This document shows, piece after piece, positions 36,101 through 49,619 of a stretch of 64,000 nucleotides of DNA. Each line of letters opens with the position of its first letter. The first letter of the stretch is position 1. The notes beneath the pieces are model-generated. The model worked only from the letters and a program-made list of their open reading frames with translations, was not told the origin of the DNA and did not search any database. A program made the position numbers and the translations under genes. The DNA comes from Musa acuminata AAA Group (Eukaryota; Streptophyta; Magnoliopsida; Zingiberales; Musaceae). The stretch covers positions 12,513,501 through 12,577,500 of the forward strand of contig NC_088340.1 in NCBI RefSeq assembly GCF_036884655.1, given 5' to 3'.

Positions 36101-37346
36101 ATCCAGAGTTGTTACATTTGTCTCCTGTACTGGATCACTTCTATCTGCAGTTCAGTGATCCTGGCCAACGGGCTGAAGACTACACAATGTTTTATGATGC
36201 ATGTAGCAATGACTTACCAATCACTCCGGATGATTGTGTACTACCTAATGAACTTTTGCACTCACCGACAGCTGATCCTTCTGGTTTCAAGTTCGATGAT
36301 TTGATGGGTTTCTCTGACACCACAGATTATTTATATGATGATACTACAGATTTTTCAGAGAAGGTGGAGTGTATTAATTCACCTATTTTGGGCCCATCCA
36401 ACTTTGCTGAAGAGGTATACACAATGGGAAATGCTTTGTGCAATTAAAAATATTCTGGACAAGCAACTAAGATTATATTAGTCTACAATTGGGGTTCACT
36501 TATTCTATGTCAATGTATGACAGGTTAATCATGTTTATAATGCAACAACTAATAATGGTGGTGCATCATCCTCGGATGTACCTGTGGCAAAAAATCAGTT
36601 TGAGAACTTCACCGCTGCACCAGGTATGGAGTAACCCCATTCTCCCATCATAAACCCACAATATTCAGTGCACCTTGTTAAGTTTTTCAAAACTATTTAC
36701 TTCCTGAAAGTTTCTTTTCTTGATTAAGTCGGCCTTGAAAAGGTTTGATTTCCTTGTAAAAGGTATTAGTTTTCAGGATTTTTTTAGAACTATATCTTAC
36801 CTGAAATTCAGTTTACAAAGCAAGACAAGGTGGACTTGTTGGTGGTAGGTTGGTTGTTAAGGGAACCATTGTTGAAGCTTGCTATGGTATCGGTATAGAC
36901 CTAAAGATGATTTTTCATATTTTGTCGCAGATGTCCAAAAGAATGAGGGTAGGGGTAAAACTATCACGGAACTACTTGTCACCATGCTGGGTTCAATTTC
37001 AGCACCCCCTGCATTCGCTGTGGAATTTTCTGAGGGCCCAGGAAAACATCTTGGACAAATTTGTGCCACAGAATCAACCAGCTCGATCCACATCATGGCC
37101 AGGATGATCCACATGCGCAGCTTGACTGTAACAGGCAGTTCAGACAACTGTTCACTGCAAAAGATCAGAAACATGGGCTTATTCCTTCCCTGCAATAAGG
37201 CTGATCGTGTAGTTGGGAAACCTACAGGATGTGGGCGAAAAGCATCAGTGTCTATGTTTTTCAGAAACGTTTTAAATCTTTTCCTTCTATCAGGATTCGT
37301 CCTAGCTGTGAGTTATAAAGTCGGGATGTGCATTTGCTTCAGGTAA
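33110..37346 (+). CDS. Membrane-tethered NAC transcription factor (NTL type)
   Basis: NAC proteins bind CACG-core promoters. NTL members are held in a membrane by a C-terminal helix and released by proteolysis under stress. Exons: 33110-33556, 33647-33829, 35665-36414, 36524-36623, 36931-37346, giving 631 residues. The NAC domain (about 11-165) carries the A to E blocks: [62 protein letters not shown], and [13 protein letters not shown] after the first intron. The middle is acidic, Asp/Glu/Ser/Thr rich, as expected of an activation region. The end has a hydrophobic helix [19 protein letters not shown] about 5 residues from the stop. The fifth-exon acceptor at 36930 was chosen because it restores the frame. 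The stop TAA lies inside a strong donor sequence CAG/GTAAGT, so an alternative tail is possible. Closest types are ANAC053/078-like NTLs; the exact orthologue is not certain. Confidence 0.9.
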
Positions 37347-39300
37347 GTTGGTTGCATCCACTGAATGGATACTGTTATTTCACTTTCTAACTTTTTATTT
37401 TTTGGTGCTAGCTAACATTTTGGACCTCGTAGAATTTGTATCATAAATGCCATTACTGCTGGCACAAGGGTGTTAATCAATGTCTCTGTACTAGCTACAG
37501 TTGGATTGCCTACCTGCGCTCCTAGTTAAGACTTTGTTTGGAGAAAATATGCGATTAGTCTAGGACTATAGGAACTGTCATCCGTCGTTTATCTGTGGCA
37601 TTTTATAATTCGATATAAATTTTGATGGTAAATACTAACCCCCAATTGCAGGTTTGGATTAGGATGGAACAGGATCGATGCAGGCTAAAACACATGTGTG
37701 TGTTTTGCAGGGTAAATTGCAAAGACATTTTCTTACCAGCAAGCAACTTTGCAGTGCAGAAGTATTACGATGCATTTGCAGTGACACCTCTGAACGACTT
37801 TGGATTTAGGGCATGGCGATTAATATGCGTTTGGATGAATTTTTTGAAAACGCAGCCACACATACATTTTCCTAAGGAATCTATTAAGGATGGAAAGAAA
37901 AATAAACTAAGGAAATCTGGGCGCGCAACAAACACCGTTTCCATCATTTACAGGCGGACTAAACAAGGCCACGTGGGTCCTCCAGAATCTCAACAAAGCT
38001 AGAAAAATAAATTCAATACACAAGGCCAGTTTAAGGTATTTTGCTATCATGAACGAGAACATTACCTTCTTCGGCAACCATGGGGGGTCAACTCTTGGTA
38101 GTTGGGCTTGACATGTGTCTAGACTAACATAGCAAATAACTCTAGAAAGGCCACACCAGAAAAACAAAAAAAAAAGAAAAAAATCAAGAAAGAAAGACCC
38201 AAGTGGAAATTGAACTGACATGGTTATCATGCTAATTAGCATGATATGTAAAATACCTGCAAAATAATGTATTTGTTGAAAAATCTAGAATCCGAGTCAA
38301 ATTACACAAACACCCACTATTCGAGAAGATCTGTCCAACTATCCATAAATTGTTCAGGATTAGTCAAGTTCCTGAGCCATGAACCGAATTCATAAAACAA
38401 AAAAAACTTAAAACCCGAAATCAAGAACGGGAGAAGGATACGATTGAGAAGTCATCCTACTCCTGAATCAAACCCGGAAAGAAGGCAAGAAAAGGTGAGC
38501 CATAGATTTGACTTTACCGGCTGAGACGACGATCCGATCCGATCAAATCAAAAAGAGACAAAAGAAGATTCGGGCCCTGAACCACGAGACGTGGGAGTGG
38601 AAGCAACTCCCAAGACCGGACATGCCGCCTTCTTTTTAAGGGAGAAAGAACCAACAAGAGCATGGGACTCATTCCGATCGTTCGATCTATCTAAACGTGT
38701 CGACGAAGGATTCGCCATAACAAATAATAAACATAAAAAAATAAAAAAATAATTATAACCATAATAGAACATAAACTCATAACTACCACAACCGTAACTC
38801 ATAATTATTGATCATAACCATTAACCCATATCTATAACTATAATCATAACCAATAACCCATTACCACTAACGAATTAAATGGAAAAAAAAATCAGTAATA
38901 AAGTTCTTATTATAGCTTTCTCACTTCACATAAATATTTCACTGATAGGTTCCGAAGACAAATATAGATCAGAATAGTTTTGGTCGACTAAAAATCTAGA
39001 CACCTTGAACAACAAGCAAATAGAACCATGGTACCTAAACCACAATTTGTTGATTGATGCAATGTAACCGACATATAGAACCTCATGTATCATATTCATG
39101 AAGTCAGTCAGATTCTTAGGGCCTGACTTAATCATCAGGATAAGCCAAATTCTAGTCTCGTGTGTACCGTAAATGCTCAAACCCAAACAGACACAACCCA
39201 TGAGATTTTTGATCCGCTATTCCTAACTCAAAATGATCTACGTATGACATTAATCAAACATATCGTGGACTTTTAGCAAAAAAATCATGGTTGGAAAATC
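37347..39300. other. NAC-gene 3' UTR and unassigned sequence
   Basis: 3' UTR probably covers the first several hundred bases. From about 38,240 on there is A+T-rich sequence with a degenerate ataaccataa/aactcataac run at 38,745-38,880. A less A+T-rich patch at 38,410-38,700 looks like a gene-derived leader on the minus strand, but no coding exon follows it. Nothing else is recognised. Confidence 0.45.
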
Positions 39301-39717
39301 GTGAGGCATGACCCAAGTATAAGCATAGAATCTATAATATGCTATAAGTTATACAAAAAAAAATTTTATGTCAAGATTGAAATCAAATAATATTAAGATC
39401 AGATTCACGATGCATACGATGCCATCTGAAAAAGATCTCTATTGTTATTGATGGTTTAGAGAGGTCAAGAGAGAAACCGTATTCTCTCAATTGTATCTTA
39501 TGACATATATCATTTAGTCTTTAGAGGTCCTGTCTATTTATAGACTAGAGCAAAAGGTTTAGGATAAGTTCTTAGGAGAGTTCTTCCCATCAAGGACATT
39601 CCCTAAGGAATCTTACTATAATATGAACTTCTTTTCTATTGGTTAATATCTATCATCATAATCCAATTAGTTCTATTATATATCTTATCCAACTATAAAG
39701 GGTCACATAATCTAATA
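39300..39717 (-). repeat. Probable 3' LTR end of decayed copia element D
   Basis: Copia pol lies to the right on the minus strand. At 39718 the sequence ttctctcacttgacc is, on the minus strand, a purine-rich GGTCAAGTGAGAGAA tract that fits a PPT, so the sequence left of it should be the 3' LTR. The left end was not found and the terminal CA appears mutated to TA. Confidence 0.45.
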
Positions 39718-42700
39718 TTCTCTCACTTGACCATTAATTAATAAGGTATAAAAGATATTCAAAATCAAAATAAATAAAATAAAATTTGTTTGAAAATAAT
39801 TTTACCTTATTGGATTCTGAAAAATTTTAAAAATATTTTATACATGGCCATAAATTTTAAAATAAGCTAATAAGTTAAATACATATAATAATACTATATT
39901 AAGTTCAACTATCAATACGAGTCATAGCGGTTGTATATCAACAATGTCAAACTTGTACTATAACGTTATTAGTTTTTCCTAATATAGTCCATAATAACCC
40001 TTGCAATTTGTCTGGTTAAGATAGTCATATTATTACATTCAATTATAACACGTATAAACATAAATGTAAATAAGATAGTAGAAACAAATAACTTTAATTA
40101 AGCAAAAAAAATCAATAATAACATCCACATAAATTCATCACCATATTTTTTTTGTGGTTTGATCACAAGCCCCGTTCTAAAAACACGTTCTTTAAATATT
40201 TTAAACTATAAAGCTTTAATAAATAGATCAATAATCATTATAGTGATGCTTAGGTTCATAATTGACACTTACTATTTCTAGACTCTTTTTTTAACCACCA
40301 AGTACTTTATTTTGATGTGCTTGGAACCATTATAGTACTTGCCATTCTTAGAGAAGAAAATTACTATGATATTATCACAAAATATCTTCAATAGTCTGAC
40401 AAGTGAGTCAACCACACCTTGAGATGAAATTTTATAACCATAAAACTTGATTTGTAGCCTCAAAGCATGTCACAAATTTATCTTCCATTGTTGGTGATGT
40501 AATAAGTGATTGTTTTATATTTTCTTAAGAAATTGCCCCACCATGATCTTTTGTATGTAACCATATAATCTTTTGTCCCTTGCAGATCTCATTACTTTCT
40601 TTGCAGTTTCCAATGTTCAATTCTTGGGTTGCCTTGGTAGATCTACCTAGCATTGTAACTGTAAAACTAATATATGGTCTTATACAGGTTTGAGCATATA
40701 ATATAGACTTCTAACTATGCACTCATAAAGAATATTCTTTATTTGATTATTTTATAAGTCATTTTTTGAGCATTGGTTTGGCTGAAAATTTTACCTATAG
40801 TAATAGGTGTATCATTAGCAGAGCAAAACTGCATATTAAATCTCTTCAAGATACGATTAATATATCCTTTCTGAGATAGTCCTAACAATTATTGAGATTT
40901 ATCTCCGAATATCTTATTGCCAATAATATAGGTTGCTTCATTCATATCAACCATCTTAAAGTTCTTACTGAGAAATATCTTGGTTTCATGCAATAAATCA
41001 AGATCACTACTGATAAACAAAATATCATCCACATATAAGACTAATATAATAAACTTGTTCCTACTAACCTCGAGATATATGCATTGATTAATAGTGTTTT
41101 CTTTAAATCTGAAGAAAGTAATAGTATCATGAAATTTTATATACCATTGTTTGGAAGCTTATTTAAGGTCATAGATGAATTTTAAGTTTACAAGCTCAAC
41201 TTTCTTTTCCTTTTCTATGAATCTTTTAGGTTGTTTCATATAGAATTTCTTATTTAGATCCCCGTTTAAAAAATATTATTTTCACATCCATCTGATGTAA
41301 CTCGAGATCAAAATGAGCTACTAATATCATGATGATTCTCAAAGAGTCCTTTTTAGAAACTTGAGAAAAGGTCTCATTGTAGTCGATGTATTCTTTTTGA
41401 GAAAAATCTTTGGCCAAAAGTCTAGCTTTATATCGTTCGATATTACCTGCTGAGTGGCATTTTGTTTTAAAGACTCGTTTACAATTGTCTCTTTTATAAT
41501 TATTGGGTAATTCAACGAGTTCTCAAATACCATTTTGGTCCATTAATTTTAACTTTTCTTTCATTGCATCGTACCCGTTTTTAGAATTATTACTTTTTAT
41601 GACTTTTGAAAATAATAAGATGTGTCTTTTTATTCTTATATTATAATCTGATTCTTGTAGATATACCACATAATTATCAGAAATGACATGTTTCCTTTTT
41701 CTTTGAGATCTACTCAAAGCTGCCAATTGTGATTGTTCTACAAGATCATCAACGATAACTTCAATATCATTTGAGAGTTCATCGATGTTATTTTATTGTT
41801 CACCCTCATCAATTCTCTCATTGATTTGAGGAATAATAATTTCTCGAATAGGAGATGATATGAGAGAATTAACCTAAATTTTCTTAATATCAAAATTGAT
41901 CTTTCAAGATTTTTCACTCCTATTGATTTTGTCATTTTCTAGAAATCTTATATTTCCATATTCTAGGTCAATAAAATCTGTATCCCTTGAACTTTTCTTG
42001 ATAACTAATAAAATATCCAAAAATAGTTCTTAGATTCAATTTCTTTTCATGTGGATTAAATATTTTTATCTCTGCAAGACATCCTCAAATATGTAAATGT
42101 CTCAAATTGGGTTTCTTACCTATACACAACTCAAATGGAGTTGATGGAATCGACTTACTAGGAACCCTATTCAAGATATACATGGTTGTCCTAAGAATTT
42201 CACCCACATTGATAGGTATAAAGGAATAACTCATTATACTTCTAACAATATCCATAAGAGTACGATTTCACCTTTCAGTAACACCATTCTATTATGATAT
42301 ACTTGGTAAGGTATACTGTATACTGAGCACAAATACCCCGTTGTTCTAAGAATCTAGTAAAAAGATCAATATTCTAATCGGATTGATCACATCTGTCATA
42401 AAATTCATCACCTCTATCAGATATGATAATTTTAATTTTTTCTATATAATTATCTCTTTATCTCATTTATATATACTTCAAGAGTGTCAATGGCTTGAGA
42501 CTTTTCATATATTAGATAAATATAGTCATAAATGGACATGTCATATATAAATGTGATACCTTTCTCCACTAAAATAGGGAATATAGAGTGGTCAACAAAT
42601 ATTAGTATGATAATAATCTTTAGGAGTTCTTTACTTCTTTTAGTATTTTTATTTGTATATTTAGTTTGCTTTCCCTTAAAGCAATCTATGTAAATATCAA

Positions 42701-42880
42701 AATCAGTAAAGTCTAAATCTTCCAAAATATTATCCTTCACTAATTTTTCAATTCTTCCCTTGGAGATATGCCCTAATCATCTATGCCATAATATAGAATA
42801 TCTTTCATTATTCAAACTATATTTCAATCCAACACTTGATTACAGGGTCAATAATGTCTTTGTTGTTGAGAAATATGGGG
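39718..42880 (-). pseudogene. Decayed Ty1/copia pol (integrase end, RT, RNase H), element D
   Basis: Reading the minus strand, fragments appear in copia order. The integrase C-terminal part (about 42,450-42,100) contains NRTLMDIVRS and ILNRVPSKSIPSTPFEL. The reverse transcriptase (about 41,400-40,800) contains the catalytic YVDDI in FIILVLYVDDILFIS near 41,050-41,010 and KMVDMNEATYIIG. RNase H ends near 40,150 with a LFIKAL-like tail. Many stops and frameshifts interrupt it, so it cannot make a working polyprotein. Gag and protease were not recognised. The element was later broken at 43,120 by element B, and its remaining end must lie beyond the window. Confidence 0.8.
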
Positions 42881-43119
42881 TGACATCACATGTATAGCGG
42901 AAGAACATAAAATAAAAATCCTAGAATTTTTCACAGAAAAGAAGGTTTTATCGTTATGCAAAAATTGGTGCACAAAGATCCGTAAAACCGAAAACTATAT
43001 GTATAAGAAAGATGTGTTAGCTATGAAGATCGTATAAACCTGAAAACCTATAGATCTGTGAGAGAGGATGAAGGAGGTCAACTATCCTCTTCTCTAGCGG
43101 TGATCCCCATAGTAAAGGC

Positions 43120-43477
43120 TGATAGGACTGAAATCGACACTAAGAGGAAGGGGGGGAGGAGAGAGTTGTGAATTAGTGCTTGCATAAAAATTATGTTGAT
43201 TTGAAAACTCATTTAATGTTGAAAAACCGTTTTGATAATGGCCGTATCAAAAAGTGTTTAAGCTTCACTTAGAGTAAATATAAAGTGAAATGAGTAGCTA
43301 AGTAAGCAACAAAGAAAAGAGCACACTAGATTTATGGTGGTTTGGTCGTCTCGACCTACATCCACTCTCGATTCCTTTTCACTCGAGGTCACCGACTTCC
43401 AATACCGATTTTTTTTTCCAACGAGTGAAGATCAACTACCTTTAAAACTCTTTCTAATTTTCATAGGTTTAGGAGAC
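43120..43477 (-). repeat. Element B 3' LTR, piece 1
   Basis: The piece matches the start of the other B LTR at 58,970 onward: the same order of G run, gaattagtgcttgcataaaaatta, gtgtttaagcttcacttagagtaaa and ccactctcgattcc. It ends in gagac (43,473-43,477), the target site used by element A. Confidence 0.85.
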
Positions 43478-45192
43478 TGTTAGGATCAAGAGCACTAAGA
43501 GGGGGGGGGGGGGGGGGGTGTGAATTAGTGTAGCGAAAAACTTTCAACGATTGAAACTGCGTTTGTACGTTGAAATCCGATTCCGACGTAAAAATCGTTT
43601 CGGGTAGATAATAACTTTGAAAGCTTACGGAAATGTATTTGAAGTAAAGTAAGGAAGACAGTTTGCAGTTAAGATAAATAGCACAAAGAAAATGCAAACT
43701 AGATTTTAGAGTGGTTCGGTCAAACGTGACCTACATCCACTTTCGGCTTCCTCCTCTGACGAGGTCACCGACGTCTACTAGAGGCCTTCCTTCAATAGGC
43801 GAAGGCCAACCACCCTTTTATAGTTTCACTCCTTTTGACGGGCTTAGGAGACAACCCTTACAAAATTTTCTCTCCTCTCTTAAAAGATCAAAACTTGGAA
43901 GAAAAGAGGGAGAACTTCTAGCCTTTACAACACTTTTGAGCTCTAAAAATCACAGAGTAAGATTGAATTTTTGGTGCCCTTTCATGCAGGAAAGGGTGGG
44001 GTATATATAGGCCCCAAACTAGTTTGAATTTGGAGCTAAAAAATATCACCTCCTGGATTTCTAGGGTCCTGACGGTACTACCGCTAAATTGGGCGGTACG
44101 ACCGCCTGACAGAGCTCGGAGACCGAGCTTTGGCGGTGCCACCGCCTGACAGGGGTGGTTGCACCACCCAGTCTCGCTCGGAGACTGAGCCCAGGTGGTG
44201 CCACCGCCTGACTGGGGCGGTTGCACCGCCTAGTCTCGCTCGGAGACTGAGCCCAAGCGGTGCCACCGCCTAACCTGGGCGGTTGCACCGCCCAGCTTTC
44301 CTGGGAGACCATCTTTTGGGCGGTGCCACCGCCTAGCAGGAATTCTGGTCCGAATGGGTTGATCCATTCGGCCCAATTTGGGTCTATCGAGAGCCCAATT
44401 GCCCCCAGATTAAGTTAATGGGATCACCTCCTATTCCTAACTTAATCTATATGCTAACTACGATATTTCTTAAGAAATTTACTACAACTTGCTCCGGTGC
44501 GTCAATCGCTTCTTCCGGCGTGCTTCCCGCGAACTTCCGACGAACATCCGATGAACCTTCGGCGATGCTCCGGCGGACTTCCGGCAAACTCCTGGACTTG
44601 CGACGATCCACTTAGCGAGTTCCGACGAGCTTCTTTGGCAAGCTCCTGGACTTCTTGGATTTGTTCCCGTAGAACCTCCGATGACCGTCCGGACTTCCAT
44701 CGAACTCTCGAACTCCTAACGTGATCATAGTCTTGACTCCGGTGCAACTCCTGCTGCATGTCTTACTTCCATCGTAGTTAATCCTACATATGTAAAATAA
44801 AACTTCAATCGAGATAATTAATCCTAAGCAATTAACCAAGTTGTCCGGCATGTCATTGGTCCCTCGACGCTTCGTCCGATTATTCGACGTATCGTCCTCT
44901 CCTGCGGCCTATTGCCCAATCGGCCAGTTGACTCAGCAACTCTGATATCCTTGGCATAATACCAACTCTTCTTGGTCCGATGCCTGAGTCCACGACCCGA
45001 AGCCTTCTGTCGATACGTTGACCGATCCACCGGCCCGACATCCAATCTTCTGACATGTTCCTCTGGCCCAATATGATTTTTCTTGCTTTAATTGTCTCAT
45101 CCTGATCGAAGCATCCTGCGTCACTCAAAACACAGATTAAAACATAAATATAATTATCAATTGGTTTCATCATCAAAATACGAGATTCAACA
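43478..45192 (-). repeat. Element A 3' LTR
   Basis: It is bounded by TG at 43,478 and CA at 45,192 and is directly repeated at 49,620-51,428. It includes an 18-G run at 43,501-43,518 and three full copies of a 62-bp unit from about 44,130. In the first 200 bases the two LTRs differ at roughly one base in thirteen by eye, mostly transitions. Confidence 0.92.
44078..44340 (+). repeat. 62-bp palindromic units in element A 3' LTR (3 full copies)
   Basis: Each unit has ggcggtgccaccgcc, then ggcggttgcaccgcc (or a variant), then tctcgctcggagactgag, each able to form a short hairpin. A shorter related unit precedes the array. The right LTR has five full units. Confidence 0.88.
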
Positions 45193-45206
45193 ATCTCCCC
45201 ATTTTT
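45193..45206 (-). other. Polypurine tract of element A
   Basis: On the minus strand it reads AAAAATGGGGAGAT directly before the 3' LTR's TGTTGAATC. This is where plus-strand DNA synthesis is primed in LTR elements. Confidence 0.85.
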
Positions 45207-48200
45207 GATGATGACAACCAATTGATGACGAAGTTAAACTTAACTCCCGGAGTTTAAACAAATTCTCTCCCTATCAATATGCCATATTGATAGAACCTTG
45301 AATTCAAACTGAATTCAAGTCATTGCAATATTCATTATGAATACTTGCAACACGTCATCATGAACTTATGCATAACATCATACTTCTCCCCCTTTGTCAT
45401 CAACAAAAAGGAGAAGTCCAACTATTCTTATGTTTGGAATATAAGTTCAACTCATTGCATGAAAAACATAATATCAAGTTTTATCATTATGCAGTTTTGA
45501 AGCTAGAAAATTTAGCAAGTGTTACATCATGCTTAGAACATTCAAGCTATCAAGTTTTAGATATGCAAGTTTTACGGCATACAAGATAGCACTTTTGGTA
45601 ATGTTCAAGATAGCAAATTCTACGTCATACAAGCTAGCAATGTTACAACATTTTAGAACATGCAAGCTAGCAATTTAGAGATGTTCAAGAAAGCAACTCT
45701 TGCTTCTTGAAATATGCAAGTTTTACAATATACAAGCTAGCAAATTCAAAGATATATAAGTTGGCATATTTGCTTTTCTTTGCGATAGGTAAGATAGCAC
45801 TTTTGCTTCTAGAAATATACAAGTTAGCAATCTTTGCTTCTCTTTTGAGATGAGCAATTTTTTTGCTTCCTTTGCGAAGTTTGAGCTAGTAATTTTGCTT
45901 CTGTTGCAAAGTGCAAGTTAGCATGTTTTGCATCTTGAGATAGGCAAGATAGTATATTTTTGTATTTTCTTGAGATTTTAAGCTAGCAATTCTCGATGTT
46001 GTTCAAGATAGCAATTTCTTCTTTTTTGAGAAGTACAATTTTTGCTTTCTTCTTGAATTGTGCAAGCTAGCTAGTTTGCCTCTTTTCATGATGTCTACGC
46101 TAGAAATTCTTGCTCCCCCTTTGTCATTGTCAAAAAGAAGGGAAGACTCTTATATCAATTTTCAGATTATGACAAAGGTAAGTATCAATCTTATTTGTGC
46201 ATCATTATATATTCAAATTAAAACATATACAATTTCAAAAACCTTATTTTTCATGCACGATACCGAAAAATAAATCAATCATCATTATGAGCATATCATA
46301 CATGATATTCAAGCATTAAAATTTTTAAGCATTTATCAACATGTTGATCATGATATCAAACATTCATCATTTAAAGCATTCATGATACACATCATATGCA
46401 ATACATCATGTACATCATTATCATAAGTATTGCATGCATCATTACAAATTTATGAATATTTCATACATTCATATCATCATATAAAGAATATGAAGAAGAA
46501 TTAGTTGGGTGATGAGATAAACATTTAATGAATATAAGGAATTGCATAAAGATCATATCATGAAAGATTTAAACATGTGAATACTAAAAGACATGATTTC
46601 TTTTTGAAAAACCTCCTCATAAATAATCGAAAGAAAATCTTAGGAGATCGATTAAACAAAAAATATTGATTCATAATAAAATTTCATGTATCGAATATCG
46701 AGAAATCAAGATGATGATTTATAAAAAAAAACATATCACAAGTTATATTCCAGAGAAAAATCATCATTCATTTTGTTAAATCAACATTTCTTGGGTATGC
46801 ATGATATCAAAACATGGTTTCAAATCTTCAACATATAACATGCATAAATTCAAAAATCGAAGGGAGAAGGGAAGAATTCAAAGGTACAAAGATTTCAACC
46901 ATCTCATAAACAAATGAAGGATCAAGTCATGATTCGTGATTCATCATAAAGCAAATTAATTTTCAATCATCACATAAGGCATTTAAAGAATTTTTGAAAC
47001 ATAGGAGAATAATTAATTTAAGCATGCAATGTTTCAATCAAATTCAAGTCATGAATACCAATACTTTCATATTGTGAGTATCAATTCATGAATACCAAAA
47101 GATATTATTTGTGATTCCAATTTTGCAAGATGAAGATTATGATTTAGATAAAACTCATTCAAATCAAATCGTTAACTTGAAACTCATAATCAAGTCATCA
47201 AAATCAATTTCGAGATTCATAAAATATCATGAAATCATTAATCTCGATCAGATGGGAAAAATATTTTTTAAGTGATTTTTTTTCATCTAAGCATGCCTTA
47301 GTCTTTATATGCCAAATCAAGATAAGCATGAAAGTTCAAGACGTAAAGGTAAAATCTTATAAAACTCATCAAGCAAGATTTTAAACATATATTTTCAAGC
47401 CATATAAAGAGTAAGTCAAGGATTCAATTATCTCATGTCATGAATTCCAACAGGCATCTCAAATTATCAACATCACATTAAAAAGATATTTCAAACAGAT
47501 ATATTGATAAGTGATTCATTTGTATCATTTCATTCATTCAGAAGATTCTCCTTTTTGGTAAATAAATCTAGGAGAACAAAATGAATTAAGGGAGATATAA
47601 CATGATTGAAGCATTGAACATGATTCATATTTAAAATGTCTCATGTCATAAGTATGAATCAAGCATTTGTGAAATCCGAAATCATCCTCAAAGTTACATT
47701 CAATAAATTCATACATGACAAGCATAGATTTATTGAAAAGTCGATAAGATAGAGGATCGCATTTCGTTTTTATAAATTTCTATTCATGTGATTTCTTTCT
47801 ATAAGCATGCCTTTACCTTTAATAAAACAAGTGTCAACATTTAAGATGGAAAAGTAAATTTTATAAAACAAATCATCAAGCATGATTCCATGATAACATC
47901 CTTTTAATATCTTGATATTTATCATCAAGTATGATTTCAAAAAGTATGTTCAAGAGAAATCATTAAGACCAAATGCATGATACACTCATTTATTTTCAAA
48001 ATATTCATCATGTTTATTTTCATGAGATTCACAAAATAAATTCATTAATCTCAATAGGATAGAAAATTCATTTCCATTTCATACAATTGATTTCATGTGA
48101 GGGTATTTAAGTCTTTTGTGAAAATATGTATCATCATATAAAATCGAAACATAAGTTTCATTATGAAACCGTCAAGACCAAACATATCATGATATCACAT

Positions 48201-48624
48201 CTATCATCAAAAGACTATCAAGAAATTCATACATAGATGTACATGCACTATGTCATCTTAATATGTCATGAGAATGTCATCTTAATTCGTCAAAAAAACA
48301 ATTAGACCAAAAACATGTTAATCTAAAATGAGAGTTTCAAATCAACATTTACTTCAAAAACTCATGCATGATATAAAATCATCAAGATACACATGCATGG
48401 ATTAATCCTAAGCATTATCACATATCATATAATTATCATCCCTAATGTTGCATACATCATTCAATATTTCAAAACATAACATGCATGAAACCTTAGCAAT
48501 ATACTTTTCATGATCAAATTTTTAATTTTTCAAAGATGCTTAAAAGAAAAACATGATATAATTTTTGAAAAATAATTTTTTATTTCCTATTCCTACTATC
48601 TAAATTAAGCACTCATAAAAAACT
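45193..48624 (-). other. Element A internal non-coding region
   Basis: The 3.4 kb of A+T-rich sequence has no recognisable protease, integrase, RT or RNase H. The part at about 45,480-46,100 is an irregular array of caagctagcaa/caagatagcaa motifs spaced roughly 25-60 bases apart, with ttttgcttct between. The rest is rich in catcat/atgatt words. Confidence 0.75.
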
Positions 48625-49482
48625 TCAAGTAATTTCAAAATAATTCAAGAGAGTTGAGTTACTTACCTTGTAGTCGAAGCTCGTCAAAGCCCAATTCGCT
48701 GTTTCACCTTTAGAAGTTCTTGATTCATCCTTGGTTGCCTTCCTTTTCTTTAGCCTCTTCCTCCGTTCAAGTTCATTATTTATTTTAGATTTTTGTTTAA
48801 TAAACTTATTAAGATTTAGTGTTCGAAGTTCAAGTTCATCATTGTCCTCATCACTTGAGTCATCGCTCAAGTGGTATTCATTTGTATGGAGTTCCAAATC
48901 CTTCCTATTTTTTGAAAGGTGGTTCAAGTGCTCATCGGGTTCAAAATGTTCCAAAAGTATCATTTCATAGGTCATTAATGACCCGATTAATTTTTCTAAT
49001 GGAAAATAATTTTAATTTTTTATCTATTGTATTGCGGTTATTTTATGATCCCACTTTTTTGGAAGAGATTTTAAGATCTTACTTACGAGATCAAAATTTG
49101 AAAAAGATTTACTAAGAACTCTTAGATTATTGACAACATCCGTGAAACGGGTGTACATGTCGCCTATAGTCTCGCTTGGTTACATTCGAAAAAGCCCAAA
49201 ATCATGTAATAGAATGTTAACTTTCAAGTCTTTGATTCTACTAGTTCCCTCGTGCGTGATTTTAAGTGGTCGCCAAATATCAAAAGCCGTTTCGCACATA
49301 GAAATCCGATTGAACTCATTTTTGTCCAAAGCGCAAAATAAGGCATTCATAGCCTTTGCGTTTAAAGAAAAATACTTCTTCTCCAAATCCGACCATTCGT
49401 TCATCGGTTTAGAGGAATGTTGAAAACCGTTTTCAACAATATTCCATAAATCCAAATTCATAGAAATCAAGAAAACTCTCAT
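48625..49482 (-). pseudogene. Copia gag remnant of element A (N-terminal half only)
   Basis: Two minus-strand frames, 49,482-49,180 and 48,975-48,625, match a copia gag polyprotein: DLWNIVENGF, PMNEWSDLEKKYFSLNAKAM, CETAFDIW, then acidic and Lys-rich segments. They are separated by a broken stretch. The second frame ends soon after KGETANWALTSFDYKV, where element B gag continues into a zinc knuckle, so the C-terminal half is missing here. Confidence 0.8.
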
Positions 49483-49605
49483 TTGAGTTTTTCAATAAGT
49501 GTAGTCCAATCCGTTAAACAATGGTGGACGAATAACCAATAAGCCTTCTTAAAAGCCATGAAGAGCCATTTCTCTCGGGTGTAAATCTGAAATGAGAAAT
49601 ACCGG

Positions 49606-49617
49606 GCTCTGAAACCA
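49606..49617 (-). other. Primer binding site of element A (initiator Met tRNA)
   Basis: The minus strand reads TGGTTTCAGAGC two bases after the 5' LTR. This is one change from TGGTATCAGAGC, the usual match to the 3' end of initiator methionine tRNA. Confidence 0.85.
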
Positions 49618-49619
49618 AT

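Noticed and set aside
36850..36930. NAC exon 5 starting at 36812 or including 36879-36930
   Set aside because: An acceptor at 36811 puts the membrane-helix segment out of frame, and rescuing it would need a 29-base intron. The acceptor ending at 36930 keeps the frame.
1..38000. A biosynthetic gene cluster or novel multi-gene system in the left half
   Set aside because: The five genes belong to unrelated functions and lie at ordinary plant spacing; same-strand placement alone is weak evidence.
38410..38700. Possible 5' exon of a minus-strand gene
   Set aside because: Composition looks leader-like and there is a possible donor, but no coding exon with homology follows toward 37,400.
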